From Carboxylicivirga sp. M1479 (GTDB lineage Bacteria; Bacteroidota; Bacteroidia; Bacteroidales; Marinilabiliaceae): a stretch of DNA of 59,948 nucleotides. The notes under the pieces were generated by a model, which had not been told where the DNA came from, searched no databases, and saw only the letters and a program-made list of their open reading frames with translations. The DNA lies in contig NZ_VKDE01000028.1 in assembly GCF_007097485.1 (NCBI RefSeq), positions 1-59,948 of the forward strand. Direction: 5' to 3'. Positions 25,257-34,658 of this stretch are shown in pieces; within the stretch, counting starts at the first letter, position 1; each line of letters opens with the position of its first letter. A program made the position numbers and the translations under genes.

Positions 25257-26975
25257 TTATTTTACGGATGTAACACTTTGTGCGGCTTGCACAATACCCT
25301 GTCGCACTACAAAATCACCAAAACGCTCTCCCTTGCTACGCTCTTGGGCATATTGCTCAAACAGTGGTGCCAAAAGCGTTAATATCTCCTCTTCAGATAC
25401 CATTTCTTTATAAAGGGTATTGATTCTATCGCCCGAGAAGCCAGCTCCCAGGTATAAGTTATACTTACCCATGGCACGCCCTACCAATCCAATCTCTCCC
25501 AGGAAAGGTCGTCCACAGCCATTAGGGCAACCTGTCATACGAATCAATATATCGTCCTGCTCCAGCTTATTCTCTTTTAAGAGCACTTCTAACTTTTCTA
25601 TCAGGCTTGGCAAATAACGCTCCGCCTCGGCAAAAGCCATGGTGCAGGTGTTAAGGGCCACACAAGCTATGGCATGCTTTCTTAAGCCCGATAACTGCTG
25701 GGCATCGCCTGCCGAATATCGACTAAGGATATTTTGAATCTTTATTTTATCACGGGCAGACACATATCCCAACACAAGCCCCTGATTACCTGTCAATCGA
25801 AAATCACACACATCCAATGCGGCCACTTCCTTAAGGGCATCTTTTAACTTAAGCGATTCGGTATTTTGTATGCGACCATGCTCAATAAACAAACCCAAAA
25901 ACCACTTACCGTTGGCCGCTTTTTTCCAGCCAAATACATCGCCATTGGATTTAAACTCATACGGCTTGCTTGCCTCCAGGTCAAAGCCCAAACGAAACTG
26001 AAGCAAATCAACAAATTGTTGCGAGCCAATGCGGTCAAGCGTATATTTCAAGCGTGCCTGCTTTCTGTTTTCGCGGTTACCAAAGTCGCGCTGAATCTTT
26101 ACTATTTCCTCAACCACATCCAAGGCCTTGTCTTTCGTAACAAAACCAATCACATCGGCCAATCGGGCATAGGTCTCGGGCATGCCATAGGTTTTACCCA
26201 TGCCTCCACCAACAGCAACATTGTAACCAATCAGTTCATCCTTTTCTACAATGGCTATTAAACCAATATCATTAGCAAACACATCGGTATCGTTGTAGGG
26301 CGGCACAGCTATGGCAATTTTAAACTTACGGGGCAAGTAGGTTTTTCCATAAATCGGCTCTTCATCCTGACCTTGCTCCGAAATCAGTTTCTTATTCAGC
26401 CAAATCTCGTGGTAAGCAGTTGTTTTCGGCAATAAATGATCGCTGATACTCTGGGCAAAAGATGCTAACTCACCTACCACAGGCGATAAAGCCTCATTGG
26501 AGGTACTCATCACATTACGATTCACATCTCCACAGGCAGCAATGCTATCCAAAAGGCTATCGTTGATGCCTTTCATGGTTTGTTGCAGGTTCTTTTTTAC
26601 AATACCATGTAACTGAAAGGCCTGCCTGGTTGTTAACTTCATGGTTTCGTTGCCATAGGTGTCGGCCAGTTTATCAAATGCTAACCATTGTTGAGCAGTA
26701 GCCACCCCAGCAGGCACTCGTGCCCTAATCATAAAGCTATAAAGCGGTTCTAGCTTCTGTCGCTTTCGCTCATCATCCAGGTCTCTATCTGTTTGCTGAT
26801 AGCTACCATGAAATTTAATCAACTGTGTATCATCAGGCGCGATAGCTCCCGTGATCGTATCAGCCAGGCTTTCCTTCAGGCTTCCGCGTAAGTAATCACT
26901 CTTCGTTTTAATTATTTCTACCTCCGACGCTTTCCACTCTTGCGGCTGTGGCAGGTTATTTATCTTTTCACTCAT
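25257..26975 (-). CDS. cysI: Assimilatory sulfite reductase hemoprotein subunit
   Basis: A 572-residue siroheme/4Fe-4S enzyme reducing sulfite to sulfide with six electrons delivered by CysJ. The cluster ligands appear as CVALNTC (CX5C) and GCPNGCGRPF (CX3C) near 435-480. The N-terminal ferredoxin-like half-domain has FMIRARVPAGVATAQQWLA and LTTRQAFQLHGIVK, and the VGGGMGKT siroheme-binding block is near 255. Length equals that of the E. coli enzyme. It is separated from CysJ by 418 bases that contain a copy of repeat A, and is followed closely by DUF2061. Confidence 0.95.
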   Translation of the reverse strand: MSEKINNLPQPQEWKASEVEIIKTKSDYLRGSLKESLADTITGAIAPDDTQLIKFHGSYQQTDRDLDDERKRQKLEPLYSFMIRARVPAGVATAQQWLAFDKLADTYGNETMKLTTRQAFQLHGIVKKNLQQTMKGINDSLLDSIAACGDVNRNVMSTSNEALSPVVGELASFAQSISDHLLPKTTAYHEIWLNKKLISEQGQDEEPIYGKTYLPRKFKIAIAVPPYNDTDVFANDIGLIAIVEKDELIGYNVAVGGGMGKTYGMPETYARLADVIGFVTKDKALDVVEEIVKIQRDFGNRENRKQARLKYTLDRIGSQQFVDLLQFRLGFDLEASKPYEFKSNGDVFGWKKAANGKWFLGLFIEHGRIQNTESLKLKDALKEVAALDVCDFRLTGNQGLVLGYVSARDKIKIQNILSRYSAGDAQQLSGLRKHAIACVALNTCTMAFAEAERYLPSLIEKLEVLLKENKLEQDDILIRMTGCPNGCGRPFLGEIGLVGRAMGKYNLYLGAGFSGDRINTLYKEMVSEEEILTLLAPLFEQYAQERSKGERFGDFVVRQGIVQAAQSVTSVK

Positions 26976-27226
26976 AGGATTTGTTTTAGTTCAATTGTGT
27001 TCTACTTTACTTTGGCGCTTCGCCCAAACCTTATTTTTAAAACTGAAACATTTTAGAATACTCAATTCTTAAATGTTCCGATGTTCTTGATGACAAAAAC
27101 TAAGGAAAAAGCATCAAGGCTACTTTTAAAAGAGGCCACAACAATAAAAAGTTATATCAGGTCCACTACTAGGCTTCCGATTCGATACTTTTTTTTCATT
27201 ACAAGAAGCAAATCATCTGTAACTAT

Positions 27227-27383
27227 TACAAGGAATTCACTTTTAAGCATTTTAACCACCTCCCCACTTCGTGGCACTCCTCCTTGGCAAGGAGGAGAGG
27301 GATAAAAAACCGTCCCCTCATGAATTTTAGGAGGGGTGCCGACAGGCGGGGTGGTCTAATTAGTTTTAAAAGCAATTTCCCTT
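27227..27383. mobile_element. Repeat A, inverted copy next to cysJ
   Basis: The ends are CAAGGAATTCACTTTTAA (left) and, read inward from the right, CAAGGGAAATTGCTTTTAA. The interior matches 9369-9523 in reverse order. Flanks GTAACTATTA and GTTACAATTA are similar (8 of 10) and may be an eroded target duplication. It lies 11 bases beyond the cysJ stop, between cysJ and cysI. Confidence 0.72.
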
Positions 27384-27393
27384 GTTACAATTA

Positions 27394-29190
27394 TCAATAC
27401 ACGTCCTCTTGATAGCGGCCACTTTTTCGAAGAGCGCGTAGGCGCTTTTCTGCTTCCTCGGCACTCAGCGATTCTTTTTGACTGATAATGGTAATAAAGG
27501 CCTGTAGTACATCTTTGGCCATTTTTTGTCGGTCGCCACACACATAAATATGAGCGCCACTGCTCAACCAATCGTACACCTCGTCTGCCTTTTGTAAGAG
27601 GCGATGCTGAACATATATTTTTTCTTCCTGATCACGCGAAAAAGCTACATCAATCTTGGTCAATTCATTTTTCTGTCGGTGCTTTAGCCATTCCGACTGG
27701 TACAGAAAATCGGTTTCAAAATGCTGATCGCCAAAAAATAACCACGTACGCCCTGTGCTATCACGCTCTGCTCGCTCTTGTACAAAAGAGCGAAATGGAG
27801 CCACACCAGTGCCTGCACCAATTAATATGATGTCTTTCTTATCTTCTGGTAAACGAAAACCATCATTGCTCTTAATGGCTACAGCTACTTTATCGCCAAC
27901 ATTTAAACGATCAATCAAATAAGTAGAGCACACCCCTTCGTGCTGACGCTCATTTTTTTGGTAACGCACAGCGCCTACCGTCAAATGAACCTCATCGCCC
28001 ACATCAGCTTGCGACGACGCAATGGAATAGGCACGCGGTGGCAATGTTCTTAAGGTGTCGCCCAGCTCTTGCGCAGTAATATTAAACGTATACTCCGATA
28101 CGAGATCCAATAGATCACTTCCATCGAGAAATCTATCCAATTCATCTTTATTGTCCAATAAACGGTTCAGGTCTGGCTCGGTAACAAAAGACGATAGCTT
28201 GGTTATGACTGGGCGTGTTACCACAGTAATTTCTTTGTGATGTAGTAATAGTTCATTCAAACTAACTGTTTCACCCTGATGTGTAACTTCCTCGTTGGCC
28301 TGCAAGCCTATTTTTGAAATAACCTGCTCAACCAAGTGGGCATTATTAACCGCATACACTTCCAAGGAATCGCCTGGCTGGTATTCAAAACCTGAACCCT
28401 CTAGATCCAACTCCAAGTGATAGGTTTCTTTTTCAGAACCTCGTCCGTTGAGTTTTACTTTATCAATTACTTCTGCTTCAAAAAGACCATTGCTATCGCT
28501 CAGCAATGTTGTTTCCGTTGAAGCTTGACTCTGCTTGGTTGAGCCCTCTTTAAAAACACCCTTTAATAACTCTGGAACAACTGTTGGCAATTGCTGCTTA
28601 AAATCCACATCTAAGAGATAAGGCTCGGCAATGGCATTAGCTCCATGCGTTTTAAGGCGGTCGTGAAAATCAATACCTGTTTGGCAAAAATATTGATAAC
28701 TACTATCGCCCAAAGCTATTATCGCGTAATTAAGCTGTGACAAATCACCTACGCGCTTGGTTCCTAAAAAGCGGTACAACTCCTCTGCCTCGGCAGGAGG
28801 CTCTCCCTCACCATGGGTAGAAACAATAAAGAGTACGTTTTCTTCCTTCTTAATTTGCTTCGGCTTATACTCAGCCATATTCAGCACTTCCACTCGCTGA
28901 TGATTCGCTTGCGCCTGTTCATTTATAATTTTTGCAATAATTTTTCCATTTCCAGAATGGGAACCCACTAAAACTTTTAGTACCTGCGTGGCATTTGAAG
29001 CTGAAGCAGCCTCCATATCACTAACGGCACCTTGTTGGCTTAGTCCATTAGTTGTTGAGGTATTTAAACCAACTCCTGAAAGATATCCTCCCAGCCATAA
29101 TAGCTGTTCTTTAGATAGTTGAGAGACTAAACCATTGGCTTCATCCAATAATTTAGCTGGTAATATACCAGTATTTATAGGTTGTGACAT
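27394..29190 (-). CDS. cysJ: Assimilatory sulfite reductase flavoprotein subunit
   Basis: A 598-residue NADPH:sulfite reductase flavoprotein. An N-terminal tail leads into a flavodoxin domain (about 70-215; LVGSHSGNGKIIAK for FMN phosphate, STHGEGEPPAEAEE). Then comes the FAD domain with RAYSIASS (about 385) and the NADPH domain with IGAGTGVAPFRSF and the C-terminal AEKRLRALRKSGRYQEDVY. It passes electrons from NADPH through FAD and FMN to CysI. The gene follows cysK by 248 bases; a near-palindrome at 29384-29406 lies in that gap. Confidence 0.95.
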   Translation of the reverse strand: MSQPINTGILPAKLLDEANGLVSQLSKEQLLWLGGYLSGVGLNTSTTNGLSQQGAVSDMEAASASNATQVLKVLVGSHSGNGKIIAKIINEQAQANHQRVEVLNMAEYKPKQIKKEENVLFIVSTHGEGEPPAEAEELYRFLGTKRVGDLSQLNYAIIALGDSSYQYFCQTGIDFHDRLKTHGANAIAEPYLLDVDFKQQLPTVVPELLKGVFKEGSTKQSQASTETTLLSDSNGLFEAEVIDKVKLNGRGSEKETYHLELDLEGSGFEYQPGDSLEVYAVNNAHLVEQVISKIGLQANEEVTHQGETVSLNELLLHHKEITVVTRPVITKLSSFVTEPDLNRLLDNKDELDRFLDGSDLLDLVSEYTFNITAQELGDTLRTLPPRAYSIASSQADVGDEVHLTVGAVRYQKNERQHEGVCSTYLIDRLNVGDKVAVAIKSNDGFRLPEDKKDIILIGAGTGVAPFRSFVQERAERDSTGRTWLFFGDQHFETDFLYQSEWLKHRQKNELTKIDVAFSRDQEEKIYVQHRLLQKADEVYDWLSSGAHIYVCGDRQKMAKDVLQAFITIISQKESLSAEEAEKRLRALRKSGRYQEDVY

Positions 29191-29383
29191 TTTATATCGT
29201 ATTAAGGGAATACAACACCTAGCGACAAAAGCCGCTTGATAATAAATAATGTAAGGAGGTATTGCCTGATGAGTTATCGGGCAAAGAAATTAATTAGGCC
29301 CGGCAGGGCATTCGATGAAAAACGAAAAGATATGAATAGTAGAATAGATGCATAATCAATATCGCTTGAGGTTTGTGAAGTAA

Positions 29384-29406
29384 GGAAAGTAGCTAAGCTA
29401 CCTTCC
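29384..29406. promoter_or_regulatory. 23-bp near-perfect palindrome between cysK and cysJ
   Basis: GGAAAGTAGCT-A-AGCTACCTTCC, ten of eleven positions paired. Neither strand shows a clean T-run, so it may be an operator or attenuator, not a standard terminator. Confidence 0.4.
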
Positions 29407-29438
29407 CTTTAACTTCAATCACTATTATAACTGCTTTA

Positions 29439-30362
29439 TTAATCTATATTAAAACTACTAAGGTAACGCTCACCTGTATCTGGTAATACCACTACAACTC
29501 GCTTCCCTGCATTTTCAGGTCTTTTGGCCACTTCAATGGCGGCATATAAAGCTGCTCCTGATGAGTAACCACATAAAATACCGTCTTGCGTGGCTGCTTT
29601 ATTGGCGGTGTCAACAGCTGCTTCGTTGGAAACCTTAACTACTTCGTCAAACACATCGGTATTTAATACATTGGGAACAAATCCAGCTCCAATACCCTGT
29701 ATTTTATGAGGCCCTGGTTGACCACCAGATAATACCGGAGAAGCTTCAGGCTCAACCGCCACCACTTTGATAGCAGGATTCTTCTCCTTAAGCACCTCTC
29801 CTACACCTGTGATAGTACCTCCAGTTCCAATACCAGCAACTAATATATCTACTTTACCATCGGTATCTTCCCAAATTTCCTGAGCCGTTGTGGCACGATG
29901 CACAGCTGGGTTAGATGCATTATTAAACTGCTGTGGCACAAAAGCCTTCGGTAACTCTGAAGCTATCTGATCAGCCCTTTCAATGGCACCTTTCATTCCT
30001 TTTTCGGCAGGTGTTAACACTAGTTCTGCACCAAATTTCACTAAAAGCTTACGGCGCTCAATGCTCATACTCTCAGGCATTGTTAAAATAATGCGGTAAC
30101 CTTTAACTGCTGCTACAAAGGCTAAACCAACTCCTGTATTTCCGCTTGTAGGCTCCACAATAACTGTATCTGCATCCAGTTGTCCGTTTTTCTCAGCATC
30201 GCTAATCATTGCGTTAGCTATACGATCTTTCACCGAACTTGCAGGGTTAAAAAATTCTAATTTCGCTACTACTTCAGCTTCGGCACCTTCAGCCAGTCTG
30301 TTTACTTTTACTAGAGGTGTTCTTCCGATTAGTTCTGTTACATTTTGTGCAATCTTACTCAT
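29439..30362 (-). CDS. cysK: O-acetylserine sulfhydrylase (cysteine synthase A)
   Basis: A 307-residue PLP enzyme joining O-acetylserine and sulfide into cysteine in the cytosol. Signature blocks: [15 protein letters not shown] with the Schiff-base Lys, [12 protein letters not shown] (substrate loop), [17 protein letters not shown] (cofactor phosphate) and [12 protein letters not shown]. It follows an Rrf2-type regulator by 10 bases and precedes the sulfite-reductase genes, completing sulfite to cysteine. No serine acetyltransferase gene is within the window. Confidence 0.95.
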   Translation of the reverse strand: MSKIAQNVTELIGRTPLVKVNRLAEGAEAEVVAKLEFFNPASSVKDRIANAMISDAEKNGQLDADTVIVEPTSGNTGVGLAFVAAVKGYRIILTMPESMSIERRKLLVKFGAELVLTPAEKGMKGAIERADQIASELPKAFVPQQFNNASNPAVHRATTAQEIWEDTDGKVDILVAGIGTGGTITGVGEVLKEKNPAIKVVAVEPEASPVLSGGQPGPHKIQGIGAGFVPNVLNTDVFDEVVKVSNEAAVDTANKAATQDGILCGYSSGAALYAAIEVAKRPENAGKRVVVVLPDTGERYLSSFNID

Positions 30363-30372
30363 GGTCTATGGT

Positions 30373-30792
30373 TTATATGTAATACATTATTCGTTCATTT
30401 TCATCAGCGTAATAGTTACGTAGTTTCTCCAGGTTAGTGCGTCGCAATAAGCGTCCATAATCATTTCGTACACTTAATAAGAATCGTCCCACGGCTCGCT
30501 CGGTGTTACTTCCTTCCGTCCCTATTTCCTTGTCTATTTTTTCATCCAAAACAAGAACCACATCAAAAAGAGTAATTTCTTTTAATGATTTAGAAAGGCT
30601 ATAACCACCTCCAGCACCTCTTCGAACATCCACTAAGCCGTTTTTCCGAAGAGCTACAGCAATCGCTTCTAAGAACTTAACTGAAATATTTTCACGTTCA
30701 GCTATTTCTGCAACTCCCAAGTGGCTGCCTTCTGCAACTCCTGATAGAGTTAATAAGAATCGTAAGCCGTAATGTACTTTCTTTGGAAACAT
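30373..30792 (-). CDS. Rrf2-family transcriptional regulator, CymR-like
   Basis: About 139 residues with the winged-helix Rrf2 fold: KKVHYGLRFLLTLSG opening, VAEIAERENISVKFLEAIAVALRKNG (recognition helices) and RRGAGGGYSLSKSLKEIT wing. The protein contains no cysteine, so it cannot carry an Fe-S cluster like IscR. This resembles CymR of Bacillus, which regulates cysteine metabolism through CysK binding. It heads the cysK operon, so control of this cluster is the likely role. Start at 30792 (ATG) is preferred to a TTG six bases earlier. Confidence 0.83.
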   Translation of the reverse strand: MFPKKVHYGLRFLLTLSGVAEGSHLGVAEIAERENISVKFLEAIAVALRKNGLVDVRRGAGGGYSLSKSLKEITLFDVVLVLDEKIDKEIGTEGSNTERAVGRFLLSVRNDYGRLLRRTNLEKLRNYYADENERIMYYI

Positions 30793-31129
30793 ATTCAACT
30801 ATTTTGCTTTTTCTGTTAGCAAATATGAAGCACTTTAGCTGCGTGACAAAAAGTTTTCAATAAATTAATTCCTACTATTATTAAAGGAATTGACCACACA
30901 CACTTACTATCAATTACTTAACTGCAGAATTTATTTTCCTACAAAAAGCATTACTCCTACTATTTTAATATCCTTTTAAGAAGCACTTCAGTAGGATTAA
31001 TTAAAATGAGCAAAAGACATCAGGGAATAACACAAATATCTCTACCAATGCCCCTTATGCAAATGCCACTACAAATGAAATTGAATAAGCCACACAAATT
31101 AGTAGAAAGAAGTAATTATCTAGGAAATA
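30793..31129. other. Gap between the Rrf2 and Omp85-like genes
   Basis: 337 bases with no gene. It should hold the promoter for the Rrf2-cysK operon; the AAAGTGCTTCATATTTGC stretch (minus strand, about 30812-30840) resembles a weak -7 element but does not reach TAnnTTTG. No hairpin of note. Confidence 0.4.
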
Positions 31130-32290
31130 TTAAAAAGCTTCGCGTATAGTGAAATAAACACCATTGTCGCCATGGTTAGAAATACCAAAGTCAATTCTGA
31201 AGTTAAGGCCTTCATCTGGCAGAACCTTAAAACGGGCACCAGCACCAGCTACCACATGTAAATCGGAAAAAGGAGATTGAAAAAAATCAGGAGATACTTT
31301 ACCCGTACCAGCAAAAGCAACAGCACCAATACGCCACCATATATGCCTACGCCACTCTGCCTGAGCAAACCACGAGTGTTTATCCATGTAGCGATAAGGG
31401 TGCGCTATCCCTCGCAGCATTCGTTTTCCACCTATGGATGACAGCTTGTAAAATGGCACATCTCCCACCCTGGCGTTTACTACCGCCTGAAAACCAAGTA
31501 TTGATTTATCTTCATTAAGAGAGATGAATTTGCGGGCATCTAAACTAGCACTTCCAAATTGATAATCGCTACCCATGAAAGAATCATAGGCTGCAGCCGA
31601 AAAAATAACGAACCATCCTTTGGTCGGATACAACTGATCGTCACGATTATCGAAAGCCATACCTGGCCCAATACCATTAACCCAACCACCAGCATAACCT
31701 AATACAGATGGATTTAACAAATCGCCTTCAAAATTAGAAAACTCATCGTAATTAATATCGAATCGCAAACCAATAAACCAACTATCGTTAATCCCCTTTA
31801 ACACATCGCTACTAAAGGCAAAGCGATTAATATCAAACTGTGAAAATGGCGGTTCTTTTTGCTGATTGCCAATACCGTAAAACTCATCGGGCAAATACAG
31901 GTATTGAAACTTAGAGATAAACATCCAACGATTGGAAGTAAAAGCCAGCACATCGAACTCTACTTCATACATACCTTTGGTGGCGATGGTAATGGATGGC
32001 GCAATGGTGGTTGGTCTATAAAAACGATTTTCATCGATGTTTTTAGGCTTAATTCTCCAAACTGGCATCACCCCTATTTCAAAACCAGTACGTGGCGAAT
32101 AACCAGCCATAGGATATAATGATATAGTGCTACGCCCTTTTTCGATCGTGACTAAATCAATTACATCCTCAACCAGCACAGCCGCTTTTTCAACAAAGGT
32201 ATTATCTGTCGTATCTGAAACAGCTGGCTCTTGTGCATGCAGTGGAGCAATACAAGCCAAACACAAAACGATAAAAAGAATTTTCTGCAT
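31130..32290 (-). CDS. Omp85/BamA-like outer-membrane barrel protein
   Basis: A 386-residue protein with signal peptide (about 1-19, LHAQEP). The C-terminal half is a beta-barrel of the surface-antigen/Omp85 type: alternating hydrophobic strands, DNRDDQLYPTKGWFVIFSA near 215, and the GGKRMLRGI block (L6-type R-G) near 285. The final strand ends in an aromatic residue (REAF), as barrel proteins do. POTRA domains are lacking, so it is not BamA itself; related small barrels are called 'BamA/TamA-family outer-membrane protein'. It follows the PLP gene by three bases. Cargo or substrate unknown. Confidence 0.75.
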   Translation of the reverse strand: MQKILFIVLCLACIAPLHAQEPAVSDTTDNTFVEKAAVLVEDVIDLVTIEKGRSTISLYPMAGYSPRTGFEIGVMPVWRIKPKNIDENRFYRPTTIAPSITIATKGMYEVEFDVLAFTSNRWMFISKFQYLYLPDEFYGIGNQQKEPPFSQFDINRFAFSSDVLKGINDSWFIGLRFDINYDEFSNFEGDLLNPSVLGYAGGWVNGIGPGMAFDNRDDQLYPTKGWFVIFSAAAYDSFMGSDYQFGSASLDARKFISLNEDKSILGFQAVVNARVGDVPFYKLSSIGGKRMLRGIAHPYRYMDKHSWFAQAEWRRHIWWRIGAVAFAGTGKVSPDFFQSPFSDLHVVAGAGARFKVLPDEGLNFRIDFGISNHGDNGVYFTIREAF

Positions 32291-32293
32291 AAA

Positions 32294-33535
32294 TTAAAAT
32301 TGCAAGGCTTGTGTAAAATCCTCAATTAAATCTTCCACATCCTCAATACCAACCGATAAACGCATCATGGTCGGACGCACATCCATCGCTTGCTTTTCTT
32401 CGCTAGAAAATTCGGCATATATAGTCGATTCAGGATGAATGATTAAGGTTTTATTATCGTTTAAGTTGGTAGCCTTACGCATTACTTGCAGGCGATTATA
32501 AAACTTAAAACACGCCTCCTTTGACTCCAAATCAAATGTCATAACAGCACCAGGCTTACCTAAGAACTGTTTTTGCGCTAAATCATATCCCTTATTCCCA
32601 ACAATGCCTGGGTAATTATATGATTTAATTTGCGGATGCCCCTCTAAAAACTCGCCTAAACGCAAGCAGTTATCAACACAACGCTCAATACGCAATGGCA
32701 TAATATCCAAACCCAAGTTCATAAAGTGAGCAGTATGCGCCGTCATCGTACCGCCCAAGTGCCTGAACACTTCCTTACGTATACGAGCAACAAGTGCATC
32801 TTTACCATACTTATCATGCCAACTCTCTAAGGATGGATTTTTGGCATAATCAAATAAGCCATTATCAACTACAACACCACCAAAAGCAGCCGCACCTCCT
32901 GATATAAACTTGGTAGTCGACATTACTTCCACATCAACACCAAACTGTTTCGATTGAAAAACATAAGGAGGCGTAATGGTACTATCGCAAACAACGGCCA
33001 CACCTTTTGCTTGAGCCAATTGACTTAAAGCATGAAGGTCAACAATCTCCAATTGCGGATTGGTTATGGTTTCAAAAAAGTAAACTCGTGTTTTTTCATC
33101 CGTCGCTTTTTCTACGGCAGAAATGTCTGTCATATCAACAAATCGCACCTCCAAACCCAAAGATGGCAGTGTTTGTTTGAGTAAAGCATACGAATGCCCA
33201 AATAACTGATTTGAAGTGACTATGTTTGCCCCTGGCTCAACCATACTAATAAGCACATTGGAAATAGCAGCCATACCGGAAGCCAAGGCCACTACAGCAT
33301 GTGCCTCTGTAACGGCTTTCATCTTCTTTTCAAAGTACTCAACTGTAGGGTTTGATGTACGAGAATAGGCATGTGCCACTTTTTTCCCTGCAAAGGTTTC
33401 AGCAATATCTTCGGCGCTCTCAAATTCGTAAGCCACCCCATCGTACACAGGCATGTGTAAGGCATTATAAGCATCTCCTTTGGGGAATTTTGCATGCAGA
33501 GAGCGGGTTATAAAGCCCTGTTTATTCTTCTTCAT
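32294..33535 (-). CDS. Cys/Met-metabolism PLP enzyme (O-acetylhomoserine sulfhydrylase or methionine gamma-lyase-like)
   Basis: A 413-residue trans-sulfuration-family enzyme. AYSRTSNPTVEYFEKKM, VALASGMAAISNVL (cofactor phosphate) and the Schiff-base Lys in EVMSTTKFISGGAAAFGGV are all present. The length and the YAKNPSLESWHDKYG loop resemble O-acetylhomoserine (thiol)-lyases, with methionine gamma-lyase as the main alternative; residues at the substrate mouth cannot settle this by eye. It would assimilate sulfide into homocysteine, which fits the cys cluster next door. Upstream are a c-type cytochrome and a DUF302 protein, an unusual partnership. Confidence 0.85.
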   Translation of the reverse strand: MKKNKQGFITRSLHAKFPKGDAYNALHMPVYDGVAYEFESAEDIAETFAGKKVAHAYSRTSNPTVEYFEKKMKAVTEAHAVVALASGMAAISNVLISMVEPGANIVTSNQLFGHSYALLKQTLPSLGLEVRFVDMTDISAVEKATDEKTRVYFFETITNPQLEIVDLHALSQLAQAKGVAVVCDSTITPPYVFQSKQFGVDVEVMSTTKFISGGAAAFGGVVVDNGLFDYAKNPSLESWHDKYGKDALVARIRKEVFRHLGGTMTAHTAHFMNLGLDIMPLRIERCVDNCLRLGEFLEGHPQIKSYNYPGIVGNKGYDLAQKQFLGKPGAVMTFDLESKEACFKFYNRLQVMRKATNLNDNKTLIIHPESTIYAEFSSEEKQAMDVRPTMMRLSVGIEDVEDLIEDFTQALQF

Positions 33536-33590
33536 TTATGGTATATTTTGGTTTTGCGCGGTAAAATTAATTAAATATTCAGCTTAACTA

Positions 33591-34013
33591 CTATCGCAAA
33601 GCTTTTACCTCACTAGGTGTAATTTCCTCACCCGAATTACCAAATCCAACTCTCAAGTAATTAAGAACTGAGGCGATATCTTTGTCTGAAATGTTTTTAT
33701 AACCAGCCATCACTCCATTATAAACTATGCCATCCACCTCAATTTCTCCACTCATTCCGTGTAATACAATATTAATCAGAGCTTCTTTTTCGCCCGAGAT
33801 AACTTTATTCTTGGCTAAGGGTGGGTACATCTTTGGAATACCGCCAGCATCTTTCTGATGACACGACATACAATGCCTTGTATAAATAATTTTACCAGGA
33901 TGCTCGGCATCTGCTACAACAACAGGATTATTAACCTTTGTTTTTTTACTACCTGAAGAGCCACAGCTCATCAATACCATTGCCATAACAATAAATACAA
34001 TTCCTATACGCAT
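33591..34013 (-). CDS. Small c-type cytochrome lipoprotein
   Basis: A 140-residue protein with lipobox VLMSCGSSG (acylated Cys about 17) and one haem site CMSCH near residue 49, followed by KMYPPLAKNKV and the probable distal Met in GVMAGYKNISDKD. This is a monohaem class I cytochrome of the cbb3/CytC-like group, anchored on the periplasmic face. The gene is flanked by a DUF302 gene 25 bases upstream and the PLP enzyme 55 bases downstream. The electron partner is unknown. Confidence 0.88.
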   Translation of the reverse strand: MRIGIVFIVMAMVLMSCGSSGSKKTKVNNPVVVADAEHPGKIIYTRHCMSCHQKDAGGIPKMYPPLAKNKVISGEKEALINIVLHGMSGEIEVDGIVYNGVMAGYKNISDKDIASVLNYLRVGFGNSGEEITPSEVKALR

Positions 34014-34038
34014 GCTTTACCTTTTTTATTAACTTATA

Positions 34039-34515
34039 TTACTTAACAATAACAGTTTCAATAATTTGTTCACTCTCTCCACCGGCAACATCCATCGCCT
34101 GTTCAATAACGCCTCCAAACAAACGTCCCATTTTAATGCTATTCAAACGCGACACATACACCTTTCCGTCGCTCTTTTCATAAACCGATATTCGACAAGG
34201 CATCATTGTAGAAGCTATTCGCTCATCATCTTTCGATAGAATTAGCTGTGCCACATCTGGCTTACAAACCTCCATCACTTTCACCTTTTTAACATCGTAA
34301 TCAAACTTAGCCATGGTCGCTTGCAAATCATGTACATGAGGTGTTTTCCAACCACTCGCATCAATCGCTTGTTGCAATCGATTAAGTGTCTCTTCAAAAG
34401 AATACATACTCTCACTCTCAACAATCATTATTTTAGATGCTCTTTGCTTAACGATAACAATTGCAACAAAGGCTCCAATTAAAATACCCACAATAATTAA
34501 AACTATACGTTCCAT
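34039..34515 (-). CDS. DUF302-domain protein with N-terminal membrane anchor
   Basis: A 158-residue protein with one helix at about 4-23, then a DUF302 domain: SFEETLNRLQQAIDASGWKTP, VMEVCKPDVAQLILSKDDER and TMMPCRISVYEKSDGKVYVS. The pattern in which a Cys pair lies 35-45 residues apart and is followed by Tyr/Val-Ser is common in this family. DUF302 proteins occur with thiosulfate or sulfide oxidation and metal redox systems, so a sulfur redox role fits the cytochrome and PLP neighbours. The function is not established. Confidence 0.82.
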   Translation of the reverse strand: MERIVLIIVGILIGAFVAIVIVKQRASKIMIVESESMYSFEETLNRLQQAIDASGWKTPHVHDLQATMAKFDYDVKKVKVMEVCKPDVAQLILSKDDERIASTMMPCRISVYEKSDGKVYVSRLNSIKMGRLFGGVIEQAMDVAGGESEQIIETVIVK

Positions 34516-34614
34516 TTTAAAATGTTTTTAAGTTACGCGTTATAAACAATCCTAATCAAACCAATGTTTAAACCTTTTCAGATATTAAACGTATTACATG
34601 CGTGTAATTTTTCA

Positions 34615-34622
34615 TACTTTTG
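34615..34622 (+). promoter_or_regulatory. -7 promoter element TACTTTTG upstream of the ORF-3-like gene
   Basis: Exact match to TAnnTTTG, 37 bases before the ATG at 34659 and overlapping an in-frame ATG at 34620, which is therefore not the start. Confidence 0.6.
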
Positions 34623-34658
34623 CCGCCCCCAACCCGAGAAACCAACAAAACGCGCAAA

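Noticed and set aside
26976-27226. Riboswitch or T-box upstream of cysI
   Set aside because: No stem array or conserved core recognised; only AT-rich DNA.
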